37,866 nt of DNA from positions 1-37,866 of the forward strand of contig CAKZZS010000016.1 in the NCBI GenBank assembly GCA_937884975.1, given 5' to 3'. The notes under the pieces are model-generated. The model had not been told where the DNA came from. It did not search any database and saw only the letters and a program-made list of their open reading frames with translations. This DNA comes from an uncultured Clostridia bacterium. Lineage in GTDB: Bacteria; Bacillota; Clostridia; Oscillospirales; Acutalibacteraceae. Made by a program: the position numbers and the translations under genes. Below are positions 1 to 6,624 of this stretch, in pieces. The number at the start of each line of letters is the position of its first letter. Within the stretch, counting starts at the first letter, position 1.

Positions 1-357
1 GGTGAGGAAATCCTTCGTTATTTCATTGTCCAACGGCTTTTTTGAAAGCGTTTTTTCAATTATTGAAGCGGCTTTGTAAATCGTGCTTATTGAAAGCTCC
101 GAGTCCTGCACTTCGTCGGTATCTTCAAAATCGACGTTAATGCTTTTCTTGCTGTTACTCATACCCAAAAGATAGTCACAGGTGACGTCATAATACACGG
201 CAGCCTTTTTTACAAAGTCGAGCGAGCACTCGCGAATGCCTTTTTCGTAGTGTGACAAAAGCGCCTGCGAAATGCCGAGCGCGGACGCGGCTTCCTTTTG
301 ACTTATTCCTCTTTTTTTTCTCAATTGCGCAAGGCGGACTGAAAAATTTCCTGCCAT
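1..357 (-). CDS. XRE-family (Cro/CI-type) transcriptional regulator, C-terminus cut by the window edge
   Basis: Reading leftwards from ATG at 357, 119 codons are open to the window edge without a stop, so the C-terminus is missing. Residues about 5-60 form a Cro/CI helix-turn-helix: VRLAQLRKKRGISQKEAA, then ALGISQALLSHYEKGIREC, ending with the typical YDVTCDYLLG. A linker with an acidic stretch (VDFEDTDEVQDSE) and a probable helical region follow. A GGGG Shine-Dalgarno-like run lies just upstream of the start. The gene is divergent from the phosphatase gene at 461 and may control that intergenic region. It is a DNA-binding regulator, but its ligand and targets cannot be read from the sequence. 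The family call is firm; the role is unknown. Confidence 0.85.
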   Translation of the reverse strand, partial: MAGNFSVRLAQLRKKRGISQKEAASALGISQALLSHYEKGIRECSLDFVKKAAVYYDVTCDYLLGMSNSKKSINVDFEDTDEVQDSELSISTIYKAASIIEKTLSKKPLDNEITKDFLT

Positions 358-377
358 TTTATCCCCAAATCCTTTTT

Positions 378-425
378 TATACAAAATGTAAAACATATTA
401 TATTAAAAATATAACAGTTTGTATA
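378..425 (-). promoter_or_regulatory. Divergent intergenic region: possible promoter and inverted repeat for the XRE gene
   Basis: Reading leftwards, TATACA (425-420), a 17-bp spacer and TATAAT (402-397) form a possible promoter for the XRE gene. The -35-like hexamer overlaps the arm TTTGTATA (418-425), which is repeated in inverted form as TATACAAA at 378-385. Such an arrangement would suit autorepression by an XRE protein. The whole stretch is very A+T-rich, so chance matches are likely. Confidence 0.35.
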
Positions 426-460
426 TTATCATAATAACCAAATTATACGGAGGTCACTTT

Positions 461-1126
461 ATGAAAACCTACCAAATCCACCTCATAAGGCACGCAATGA
501 CTGCGGAGGGCCTTGAGGGAAAGTATATCGGACATACCGATGTAAAGCTTTGCGAGGACGGAATAAAGCAAGTTGAACAGATGAAGCAGGAGATGGAATA
601 TCCGTCGGTTGACGCGGTGTTCACAAGTCCGCTTTCAAGATGCGTTGACACTGCAAGGCTGATTTATCCCGAAAAGGAGCCTACTGTAATAAACGAGCTT
701 ATTGAATACGATTTCGGTGAATTTGAGGGTAAAACCGCCGAAGACCTCAAGGATGACGAGGATTTTGCCGAATGGCTTTCGGGAACATCTCCAAGAAAGG
801 CGGCTCCCTTCGGTGAAAGCAACGCGGCTTTTTCTTACAGAGTTTGCGCCTGCTTTGAAAAGATAATCGACGGCATTATTGCCTCAGGAGTCAAAAGCAC
901 TGCCGTAATTACTCACGGCGGCGTAATAATGGCTATTATGGCGGCTTACGCAATACCCGAGGCGCCTATGCACGAGTGGCTGACGCCCGACGGCACGGGA
1001 TATACGCTTCGAATTGACCCGTCAATATGGATGAGGGGAAGAAAGCTTGAAGCGTTCAGCGAATGTCCCTGCTACCCTCTGACCGAGGAGCAGGAGAGAG
1101 CGCTCTGGGATGTGTATGACGAATGA
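461..1126 (+). CDS. Histidine phosphatase family protein (phosphoglycerate mutase-like)
   Basis: A 221-residue protein. ATG at 461 is preferred because an ACGGAGG Shine-Dalgarno sits about 7 nt upstream; an in-frame upstream extension has no such site. The N-terminus has the phosphohistidine motif LIRHAMTAEG (Arg10, His11), followed by TSPLSRCVDTA, the acid/base region EYDFGEFEGKTAEDL and the second catalytic histidine in ITHGGVIMAI. This is the RHG-motif branch-2 fold of CobC alpha-ribazole phosphatases and broad-specificity phosphatases. It has no signal peptide and should be cytoplasmic. No cobalamin genes are near, so the substrate is open. The gene is monocistronic, with its own terminator just after the stop. 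Confidence 0.88.
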   Translation: MKTYQIHLIRHAMTAEGLEGKYIGHTDVKLCEDGIKQVEQMKQEMEYPSVDAVFTSPLSRCVDTARLIYPEKEPTVINELIEYDFGEFEGKTAEDLKDDEDFAEWLSGTSPRKAAPFGESNAAFSYRVCACFEKIIDGIIASGVKSTAVITHGGVIMAIMAAYAIPEAPMHEWLTPDGTGYTLRIDPSIWMRGRKLEAFSECPCYPLTEEQERALWDVYDE

Positions 1127-1128
1127 AA

Positions 1129-1157
1129 AAACGGGTGATTTTTTCACCCGTTTTTAT
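1129..1157 (+). terminator. Rho-independent terminator of the histidine phosphatase gene
   Basis: A stem of ACGGGTGA (1131-1138) with TCACCCGT (1144-1151) is flanked by A and T runs, directly after the stop codon at 1126. It can work in both directions. Confidence 0.9.
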
Positions 1158-1176
1158 TATTTTTAGCTCTAAAATA

Positions 1177-1205
1177 TTGCACTGAATAGTAATAAGTGGT
1201 AAAAT
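1177..1205 (+). promoter_or_regulatory. Predicted sigma-A promoter for the 1239-4811 gene cluster
   Basis: TTGCAC (1177-1182), a 17-bp spacer and TAAAAT (1200-1205) lie after the upstream terminator and 33 bp before the start of the next gene. Four of six -35 and five of six -10 bases match consensus. Confidence 0.55.
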
Positions 1206-1238
1206 AAAAATCTATAAAAATTATTATGAGGTAAAATA

Positions 1239-1589
1239 ATGACGGATTTTTCACTGGGCTTCAAAGGCTACGAAAAGGCGGAGGATATCCACGGTCAGAT
1301 AAGACTGTGCAAGGCGGAAAATAAAAGCTTTCTCCACCTTAACAATATGAATTTCAATTTTGCCTGTAAATATGACGATAATCAGGCGGCTGAAGTGAAA
1401 AAGCTTCTTGACAGAGAGGGCGTAAAGGCGCTGTCGCTTTTTGTTCTTGAGGACGTTTCGGCTTTCAGGGTAAAGGCTCTTGCGGATATTTACGGCGTTG
1501 AGTACCTTGTTGTAAATTCAAAAGAAAAAAAGCAGGAGCTTGAAAAGGATATTAAAGATAAAATAATTGTAATCAAGGAGGATAAATGA
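1239..1589 (+). CDS. Conserved-looking hypothetical protein, 116 residues
   Basis: The ATG at 1239 has a GAGGT site about 8 nt upstream. The product is soluble, with no membrane segment or signal peptide. The N-terminal half carries several aromatic residues; the C-terminal half (LDREGVKALSLFVLED, then ADIYGVEYLVVNS) looks like alternating helix and strand, and the tail is lysine-rich. I do not recognise the family. The stop is 1 nt before the SDR start, so the two are translationally close, and a shared promoter lies upstream. A role linked to the oxidoreductase is possible but only inferred from position. Confidence 0.72.
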   Translation: MTDFSLGFKGYEKAEDIHGQIRLCKAENKSFLHLNNMNFNFACKYDDNQAAEVKKLLDREGVKALSLFVLEDVSAFRVKALADIYGVEYLVVNSKEKKQELEKDIKDKIIVIKEDK

Positions 1590-1590
1590 T

Positions 1591-2442
1591 ATGTATTCAC
1601 ATCCCGGTTTAAAGGGAAGAGTTGCCGTAATAACCGGCGGTGGCGGAGTGCTTTGCGCAGGCTTTGCAAAGACGCTTGCTTCCCAGGGTGTTAAGGTTGC
1701 CGTGCTTGACCTTAACGAGCCTGCCGCAAAAAAGGTTGCGGATGAAATCAACAGGGACGGCGGCGAGGCAATAGCCGTAGGCTGTAACGTACTTGAAAAA
1801 GAGAGCATGGAAAATGCACGTAAAATAATCAACGAGAGCCTTGGCACCTGCGATATCCTTCTTAACGGCGCAGGCGGAAATAACCCGAAGGGCACAACGA
1901 CAAAAGAAACTCTTGAAAAAATTGACCTTGATAACAAGGACGATTCGGTTAAAACCTTTTTTGACCTTGACGCCGACGGCATTTCGTTTGTATTTAACCT
2001 TAACTTTCTGGGCACGCTCATTCCCACCCAGGTATTTGCACGCGATATGGCAGGTAAGGAAAACGCCTGCATAGTTATGATTACCTCAATGAACGCCTTC
2101 CGTCCGCTTACAAAAATCCCTGCGTATTCGGCGGCAAAGGCGGCGGTAAAGAACTTTACGGAGTTTATGGCGGTTCATTTTGCGGATGTCGGAATCCGTG
2201 TAAATTCAATTGCTCCGGGCTTCTTTTCTACAAATCAGAATAAGTCGCTTCTGTGGAATGAGGACGGCTCGCCGACTGCGAGAACGGGAAAGATTTTAGC
2301 CGCGACTCCAATGAAACGCTTCGGCGAAACTCAAGAGCTTTCCGGCGCGCTTTTGTTCCTTTGCGATGAAAAATATTCAAGCTTTATCACCGGCACAACA
2401 ATTGCCGTTGACGGCGGCTTCAACGCTTATTCGGGGGTGTAA
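1591..2442 (+). CDS. SDR oxidoreductase, resembling D-mannonate oxidoreductase (fructuronate reductase)
   Basis: A 283-residue classical short-chain dehydrogenase. The N-terminal dinucleotide-binding loop is VITGGGGVLCAGFAKTLA. LLNGAGGNNPKG matches the NNAG region, Ser is in MITSMNAF, and the catalytic Tyr-Lys pair is in YSAAKAAVKNFT. The C-terminus has RVNSIAPGFF and ends with TIAVDGGFNAYSGV. The long substrate insert with FFDLDADGISFVFNLNFLG and the end GGFNAYSGV resemble the YjmF-type enzymes that interconvert fructuronate and mannonate. No uxuA, uxaC or uronate transporter is nearby, so the exact substrate is uncertain. The enzyme class is sure; the substrate call is from memory of the family. 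Confidence 0.85.
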   Translation: MYSHPGLKGRVAVITGGGGVLCAGFAKTLASQGVKVAVLDLNEPAAKKVADEINRDGGEAIAVGCNVLEKESMENARKIINESLGTCDILLNGAGGNNPKGTTTKETLEKIDLDNKDDSVKTFFDLDADGISFVFNLNFLGTLIPTQVFARDMAGKENACIVMITSMNAFRPLTKIPAYSAAKAAVKNFTEFMAVHFADVGIRVNSIAPGFFSTNQNKSLLWNEDGSPTARTGKILAATPMKRFGETQELSGALLFLCDEKYSSFITGTTIAVDGGFNAYSGV

Positions 2443-2445
2443 GAA

Positions 2446-2685
2446 ATGACGGGTAGCTTTAAATGGTTGCTTCTGGCAATGGTATTTTGTATTTTTGCAA
2501 TAGTAATTATGCTCGCAGGTCTTCTTAAAAACAATAAAATCATAAATCAGCCTGCGGATACTGCCGAGGAGACCGAAGGAAATAAAAAAGCTGCAAGAAG
2601 CGTTTTTACAAAGCACGCTTTGATTTCGGCGGTTTTAATTATTATTGCCGCTGTAATTGCTTTCACGCTCGGCAAAAGCGTCTGA
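2446..2685 (+). CDS. Small two-helix membrane protein, 79 residues
   Basis: This gene starts 3 nt after the SDR stop, with the GGGGGTG at the end of that gene acting as ribosome-binding site. It has a hydrophobic segment at about residues 6-27 (WLLLAMVFCIFAIVIMLAGL), a polar acidic/lysine-rich loop of about 28 residues, and a second hydrophobic segment at about 58-76 ending in LGKSV. No known domain is recognised. Tight spacing between the SDR gene and pduL suggests co-transcription. The function is unknown. Confidence 0.7.
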   Translation: MTGSFKWLLLAMVFCIFAIVIMLAGLLKNNKIINQPADTAEETEGNKKAARSVFTKHALISAVLIIIAAVIAFTLGKSV

Positions 2686-2730
2686 TAAAAAAATTTACAT
2701 AATCAATATTTTTAAAAAGAGGTATAAAAA

Positions 2731-3306
2731 ATGGAAAAGAAAGTATTACTTGAAACATCGGCAAGACACGTTCACGTTTGCCGCGAAACACTTGACATCC
2801 TTTTCGGCGAGGGCTACGAGTTGACGAAGAAAAAGGATTTGTCACAGCCCGGTCAGTTTGCCTGTGAAGAGAGAATCCAGGTAATCGGCGAAAAGGGCAG
2901 CTTCCCGTCAGTTTCTATTCTCGGACCTATCAGACCTGCCGACCAGGTTGAGCTTTCCGCTTCGGACGCCCGTTCCATCGGCGTAAAGGCTCCTGTAAGA
3001 GAAAGCGGCGACGTAGAAGGCAGCGGCGGTTGTAAGCTTGTCGGCCCCAAGGGTGAGGTTGAAATCTCACAGGGCGTAATCGTTGCAAAAAGGCATATTC
3101 ATATGACTCCTGCCGATGCAGAAGAATACGGTCTTTTGGATAAGCAGATAGTTTCGGTTAAAATCGATTCAGCTGAACGTTCACTCGTTTTCGGCGACGT
3201 TGTTGTAAGGGTAAGTGAAAAATTCGCTCTTGCAATGCACATTGATACCGACGAATCCAACGCGGTTATGGCTGCTTCCGGCACATACGGCATCATTCTT
3301 GACTGA
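2731..3306 (+). CDS. pduL: Phosphate propanoyltransferase/phosphotransacetylase, PduL type
   Basis: A 191-residue PduL enzyme that interconverts acyl-CoA plus phosphate with acyl-phosphate plus CoA. It has the two PduL half-domains with histidine metal-binding motifs: SARHVHVCRETL near the N-terminus and VAKRHIHMTPADAEEYGL about 110 residues later. DLSQPGQFA, LGPIRPADQVE, SDARSIG, APVRESGD and the final AMHIDTDESNA are also family signatures. The conserved domain begins at about residue 5, so the N-terminal encapsulation peptide of microcompartment PduLs is absent, and no shell genes are nearby. A cytosolic role making acetyl-phosphate from acetyl-CoA, as a Pta substitute, is the likely reading. 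The start has an AGAGGT site. malQ follows 2 nt after the stop. Confidence 0.94.
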   Translation: MEKKVLLETSARHVHVCRETLDILFGEGYELTKKKDLSQPGQFACEERIQVIGEKGSFPSVSILGPIRPADQVELSASDARSIGVKAPVRESGDVEGSGGCKLVGPKGEVEISQGVIVAKRHIHMTPADAEEYGLLDKQIVSVKIDSAERSLVFGDVVVRVSEKFALAMHIDTDESNAVMAASGTYGIILD

Positions 3307-3308
3307 TT

Positions 3309-4811
3309 ATGATAAACAAGCGTAAAAGCGGCGTGCTTATGCACATTACCAGCCTGCCGTCGCCGTTTGGCATCGGCGTTATGGGTACAAGCGCAAAAAA
3401 GTTTGCCGAAAAAATCAAGTCAATGGGCTTTTCTATCTGGCAGGTGCTGCCGTTAAATCCGCCCGACAGATTTGCTTCGCCGTACGCCTCCGAAAGCGCC
3501 TTTGCAGGTAATTTTATGCTCATAAATCCAAACGGACTTGAAGAAATGGGCTTAATTTCTCATGAAGAGGTGCAAAAGGAATACTACTACGGCTCGCCTT
3601 ATACAGCCGATTATGAATTTGCCTATCATTCAAGAATGAGGGTATTGCGCTCGGCTTATTCAAAAATGGGCGAGGAACTGAAAAATCAGGTTGTTGCATT
3701 TAATAACGAGAACAAATGGCTTGAGGAGTATTCGCTTTTCATGGCGGTGAGAAAGAGTCAGGACGGAAAACCCTGGTGGGAGTGGTCGGACTCACTTTTC
3801 GATTATTCCGAAGCAAAAAAAAGAAAAGCCGATTTTTATGACGAACAGCTTTTCTGGCAGTTTGTGCAGTTTGTTTTCTATAAGCAGTGGCAAAAGACGA
3901 AGGAAGAAATAAACTCCGTCGGCGTTGAAATTCTCGGCGATATGCCGATTTATGTTTCAATGGACAGCGCGGACGTCTGGGCAAATACGTTTCTTTTTGA
4001 AATCGACCAAAAGACCTTTAAACCCAAAAAGGTTGCCGGAGTTCCGCCCGATTATTTTTCGAAAACGGGTCAGCTCTGGGGTAATCCGCTCTATGACTGG
4101 TCGGCAATGGAAAAGGACGGCTTTTCGTGGTGGATAAGACGCTTAAAGCACGCGACCGAGATTTACGATATGGTTCGCATTGACCATTTCAGGGCGTTCG
4201 CTTCCTATTGGGCAGTATCGTACGGCAGTGAAACCGCAATGGTCGGCGAATGGCTTGACGGCCCGAAGATGAAGCTTTTCGATAAGGTTAAAGAGCAGCT
4301 CGGCGACGTTGAAATACTTGCCGAAGATTTAGGCGTGTTCGGAGAGGACGTTGTAAAACTGCTTGAGGACAGCGGCTTCCCGGGAATGAAGGTAATTCAG
4401 TTCGGCTTTGCACCAGGTTCAAATAGCTTACATCTTCCGCATAATTATCCCGTCAACTCCGTGGCTTATGTCGGCACTCACGACAACAATACGATTCTCG
4501 GTTGGCTTTGGGAGGCTAACGAAACCGACCGCGCATTCGCGCTTGATTATTGCCGCTTTAAGAACGGTAACTGGGGTGAGGGAGGACAAAAGAGCGAATC
4601 CTGCCGCAGTATAATAGAAGCGGTCTGGAGGTCAAGCTCGGCTTATGCTGTCATTTCCTATCAGGATATGTGCGGCTTCGGCGCGGACGCGAGAATGAAC
4701 ACTCCCGGAAGAGCAGAGGGTAATTGGCTTTTCCGCACCACCAATGAAGCCATAGACCAAATCGACACCGAGTATTTCAAAAAGATAAATTATCTTTTCT
4801 CGAGAGGATAA
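3309..4811 (+). CDS. malQ: 4-alpha-glucanotransferase (amylomaltase)
   Basis: A 500-residue GH77 enzyme that transfers alpha-1,4-glucan segments between maltodextrins and releases glucose. The N-terminus shows SGVLMHITSLPSPFGIG and MGFSIWQVLPLNPP. The probable nucleophile Asp292 is in RIDHFRAFASYW, the acid/base Glu339 in AEDLG, and the third carboxylate Asp392 in THDNNTILGW. The C-terminus has RMNTPGRAEGNWLFR. The length is normal for bacterial MalQ. It has no signal peptide and is cytosolic. It starts 2 nt after the pduL stop and is the last gene of the cluster, followed by a strong terminator. No other glycogen or maltose genes are in the window. Confidence 0.97.
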   Translation: MINKRKSGVLMHITSLPSPFGIGVMGTSAKKFAEKIKSMGFSIWQVLPLNPPDRFASPYASESAFAGNFMLINPNGLEEMGLISHEEVQKEYYYGSPYTADYEFAYHSRMRVLRSAYSKMGEELKNQVVAFNNENKWLEEYSLFMAVRKSQDGKPWWEWSDSLFDYSEAKKRKADFYDEQLFWQFVQFVFYKQWQKTKEEINSVGVEILGDMPIYVSMDSADVWANTFLFEIDQKTFKPKKVAGVPPDYFSKTGQLWGNPLYDWSAMEKDGFSWWIRRLKHATEIYDMVRIDHFRAFASYWAVSYGSETAMVGEWLDGPKMKLFDKVKEQLGDVEILAEDLGVFGEDVVKLLEDSGFPGMKVIQFGFAPGSNSLHLPHNYPVNSVAYVGTHDNNTILGWLWEANETDRAFALDYCRFKNGNWGEGGQKSESCRSIIEAVWRSSSAYAVISYQDMCGFGADARMNTPGRAEGNWLFRTTNEAIDQIDTEYFKKINYLFSRG

Positions 4812-4818
4812 AATGTAG

Positions 4819-4848
4819 GGCGGGGGAAAAGCTCCCGCCGATTTTTTT
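4819..4848 (+). terminator. Rho-independent terminator after malQ
   Basis: GGCGGG (4819-4824) pairs with CCCGCC (4834-4839), followed by a run of seven T at 4842-4848. It closes the 1239-4811 transcription unit. Confidence 0.88.
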
Positions 4849-4857
4849 AAAAAATGC

Positions 4858-4888
4858 TTGACTCTACACCTACTGTAGATTTTATAAT
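4858..4888 (+). promoter_or_regulatory. MerR-type promoter/operator with 19-bp spacer
   Basis: TTGACT (4858-4863) and TATAAT (4883-4888) are separated by 19 bp instead of 17. Inside the spacer lies the perfect inverted repeat CTACA (4864-4868), 5 nt, TGTAG (4874-4878). A long spacer with a dyad between -35 and -10 is the hallmark of MerR-activated promoters, where the regulator untwists the DNA. It lies 22 bp upstream of a merR-like gene, so autoregulation is expected. Confidence 0.88.
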
Positions 4889-4910
4889 CATAACAGAACG
4901 AGGTGATTTT

Positions 4911-6143
4911 ATGAAAATGAAAGAGCTTACAGCTTTGACGGGTATTTCCGAAAGGACTATCTATTATTATATTGATGACGGTGTTTTTGTACCCGAAAAG
5001 CGTTCCGAAAGCTATACGGGGCGTAAAAGCTATGATTATACGGAAAATGATGTCAGGCAATTAAAACAAATTGCGCTTTTGAGAAAATATGATTTCACCA
5101 TAAAAGATATTAAATTACTGAAAAAGGAACAAATCAGCATTTCGGATGTTTTGGAAAGGAATATTGAAGAAGCAAAGGAAAATATTGAAGAAAAAAGCCA
5201 AAATATTTCTGCTATGGAAAGTGCTCTCGGAAGCAATCCGAAAAATCTTGACGAGCTTTGTGTTATTCTTTCAAACCCGACAATTGAAAAAATGCCTGCT
5301 ATCAGCGATGGCAAGACAGTGACAATATGGAGCGATATCAAGCTTGTTCTGAGGGCATTGGGAATACTCGGGCTCTGGATTCTGTTTTTTATCACAGCTC
5401 CCGAACAAACGGTATTTAAGTTCTTGTTTTTTACGATGATTTACTTTATTCCGCTTTTACTGGATACAGTTGCTTTTATTCTTGAGGTAACGGAAAAGGG
5501 CGGAATTATAAGACTCATTTCAATAATATTAAGAGTAATAATGGCGGCTGTATTTGTGTTGAGTTTTGTATCTATGTACAGATTCTCAATAAAAGAAGAT
5601 AGCATAGAAAAGAATGCTAAATTATTCTCGTCTATTTCCGCAGAGGCATTTGTAGGCATACCCGAAGACGAAAACACAGTTTATGTGAATAATGACAAAA
5701 AGTTAGACGCCCGACCGGAAGCCGAATACGCTTTTTTGCCTGTATTGATTAATTCTCATTGTTATTTGAAACATATAGGCATGAACTTGGTAGATACAGA
5801 TATGGAGTATGTATTATATGTAAGTGAACTTGATGTTGATTTTATCTATTGTGAAAATGTAAAACCCTTGGAAAAAATTCTTCTTTCAATGGAACGAAGG
5901 GACATTAAGAAGATGTATTCTTATTATGATAAAAGGAATTTGGAGGAATATGAAACCGATGACGGCTACAAGGTTTCTTCGTTTTATCAAATGCGGCATT
6001 CGGGCGGTGAGAATTGCTACTATCTTGCGATTGCAGGGAACGGTAAATTTATTTCACTTCGGTTGGACACACTATTGGAAACTGATTTTGACGATATGAA
6101 CATTGATGAGTATTATCTTGATTTTTTAAGGGATATGAAATAA
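4911..6143 (+). CDS. MerR-family regulator with C-terminal membrane anchor and sensor-like domain
   Basis: A 410-residue protein. ATG at 4911 follows an ACGAGGTGA ribosome-binding site; an upstream in-frame ATG (4854) would lie inside the promoter. Residues 1-70 are a MerR winged helix: MKELTALTGISERTIYYYID, then VRQLKQIALLRKYDFTIKDI. Residues about 75-110 form a predicted coiled-coil dimerisation helix. Three hydrophobic segments (about 146-163, 168-192 and 200-223) follow, then a polar domain of about 185 residues ending at the stop. The protein is probably a membrane-tethered one-component regulator. Its terminal domain has no motif I recognise, and no obvious target gene is adjacent; the only clear operator is its own promoter. 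Confidence 0.88.
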   Translation: MKMKELTALTGISERTIYYYIDDGVFVPEKRSESYTGRKSYDYTENDVRQLKQIALLRKYDFTIKDIKLLKKEQISISDVLERNIEEAKENIEEKSQNISAMESALGSNPKNLDELCVILSNPTIEKMPAISDGKTVTIWSDIKLVLRALGILGLWILFFITAPEQTVFKFLFFTMIYFIPLLLDTVAFILEVTEKGGIIRLISIILRVIMAAVFVLSFVSMYRFSIKEDSIEKNAKLFSSISAEAFVGIPEDENTVYVNNDKKLDARPEAEYAFLPVLINSHCYLKHIGMNLVDTDMEYVLYVSELDVDFIYCENVKPLEKILLSMERRDIKKMYSYYDKRNLEEYETDDGYKVSSFYQMRHSGGENCYYLAIAGNGKFISLRLDTLLETDFDDMNIDEYYLDFLRDMK

Positions 6144-6145
6144 AA

Positions 6146-6176
6146 AAGACAGCTTCACTTGAAGCTGTCTTTTTCT
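6146..6176 (+). terminator. Rho-independent terminator of the MerR-family gene
   Basis: GACAGCTTC (6148-6156), loop ACTT, GAAGCTGTC (6161-6169), then a T-rich tract. It begins 4 nt after the stop codon. Confidence 0.92.
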
Positions 6177-6204
6177 TTATTGGTCTTGAGCACAGAAATA
6201 AACC

Positions 6205-6219
6205 CCCGGTTTTACCGGG
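6205..6219. other. Short perfect hairpin in the gene-free stretch 6144-6624
   Basis: CCCGGT (6205-6210) pairs with ACCGGG (6214-6219). No gene is seen between 6144 and 6624. Besides this hairpin the stretch holds two terminators, a palindromic repeat element (6290-6431) and two further hairpins. Confidence 0.5.
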
Positions 6220-6289
6220 AGAATAAAAACGCTTTAGTAAAAATAGAATCGGCGAGCTACAAGCAAGCCGAAAACAATACGATTAAAAA

Positions 6290-6431
6290 GCCTTCCCCTT
6301 GAGTGGAAGGTGGATTGCTGAAGGTAAGACGGATGAGGTGTAGGCGTGCAATGTCGTTAATAAGATAAATGTTTACTTTTTTTCACCTCATCAGTCGCAT
6401 AAATGCGACAGCTTCCCCTCAAGGGGAAGCC
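6290..6431 (-). mobile_element. MITE-like palindromic repeat, copy A
   Basis: A 142-bp non-coding element with near-perfect terminal inverted repeats: GCCTTCCCCTTGAG (6290-6303) and CTCAAGGGGAAGCC (6418-6431). A second nested inverted pair, GATGAGGTG (6332-6340) and CACCTCATC (6384-6392), lies inside. Its right half, read in reverse, matches the left half of copy B at 23874-24067, including GGCTTCCCCTTGAGG and GACTGATGAGGTG. It carries no open frame of note, so any movement would need a transposase supplied elsewhere. Repeats of this kind are known to me from gut Clostridia genomes, but the family name is not certain. Confidence 0.75.
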
Positions 6432-6441
6432 AAAATCGTTA

Positions 6442-6465
6442 GGGACGGGTTAACCGTCCCTTTTA
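6442..6465. terminator. Terminator-like hairpin beside repeat copy A
   Basis: GGGACGG (6442-6448) pairs with CCGTCCC (6454-6460), followed by TTTT. No gene ends just upstream, so it may be part of the repeat region or a relic. Confidence 0.5.
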
Positions 6466-6508
6466 AAATGTTTTTTTGAATAAAGCGAAGAATTTCAACC
6501 GATATAAT

Positions 6509-6542
6509 CAGCACCTCCGATGCATTTGCATCGGAGGTGCTG
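6509..6542. other. Perfect 15-bp hairpin
   Basis: CAGCACCTCCGATGC (6509-6523) pairs perfectly with GCATCGGAGGTGCTG (6528-6542) around a four-base loop. There is no T run on either side. It may be a terminator relic or a structured 3' end for the minus-strand transcript. Confidence 0.65.
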
Positions 6543-6571
6543 TAGATGAGCGACCATAGGAAAGCCCCTAC

Positions 6572-6606
6572 AAAAAAGGACACGGAAAACTCCGTGTCCT
6601 TTTTTC
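6572..6606 (-). terminator. Bidirectional terminator after the FN3/SGNH gene
   Basis: A run of A, GGACACGGA (6578-6586), four-base loop, TCCGTGTCC (6591-6599), then a run of T. It lies about 20 bp downstream of the minus-strand stop at 6625 and can also stop plus-strand transcripts. Confidence 0.9.
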
Positions 6607-6624
6607 ATTTTCTTTTTACTTTTA

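Noticed and set aside
1518..2072. A 184-residue minus-strand frame over the SDR gene
   Set aside because: It is antisense to a clear SDR with all catalytic motifs, and its own product matches no domain I know.
2731..3306. PduL as a sign of a bacterial microcompartment
   Set aside because: No shell protein genes are present and the N-terminal encapsulation peptide is missing.
4854..4910. Upstream in-frame extension of the MerR-family protein
   Set aside because: It would translate the promoter and operator; the good ribosome-binding site fits ATG at 4911.
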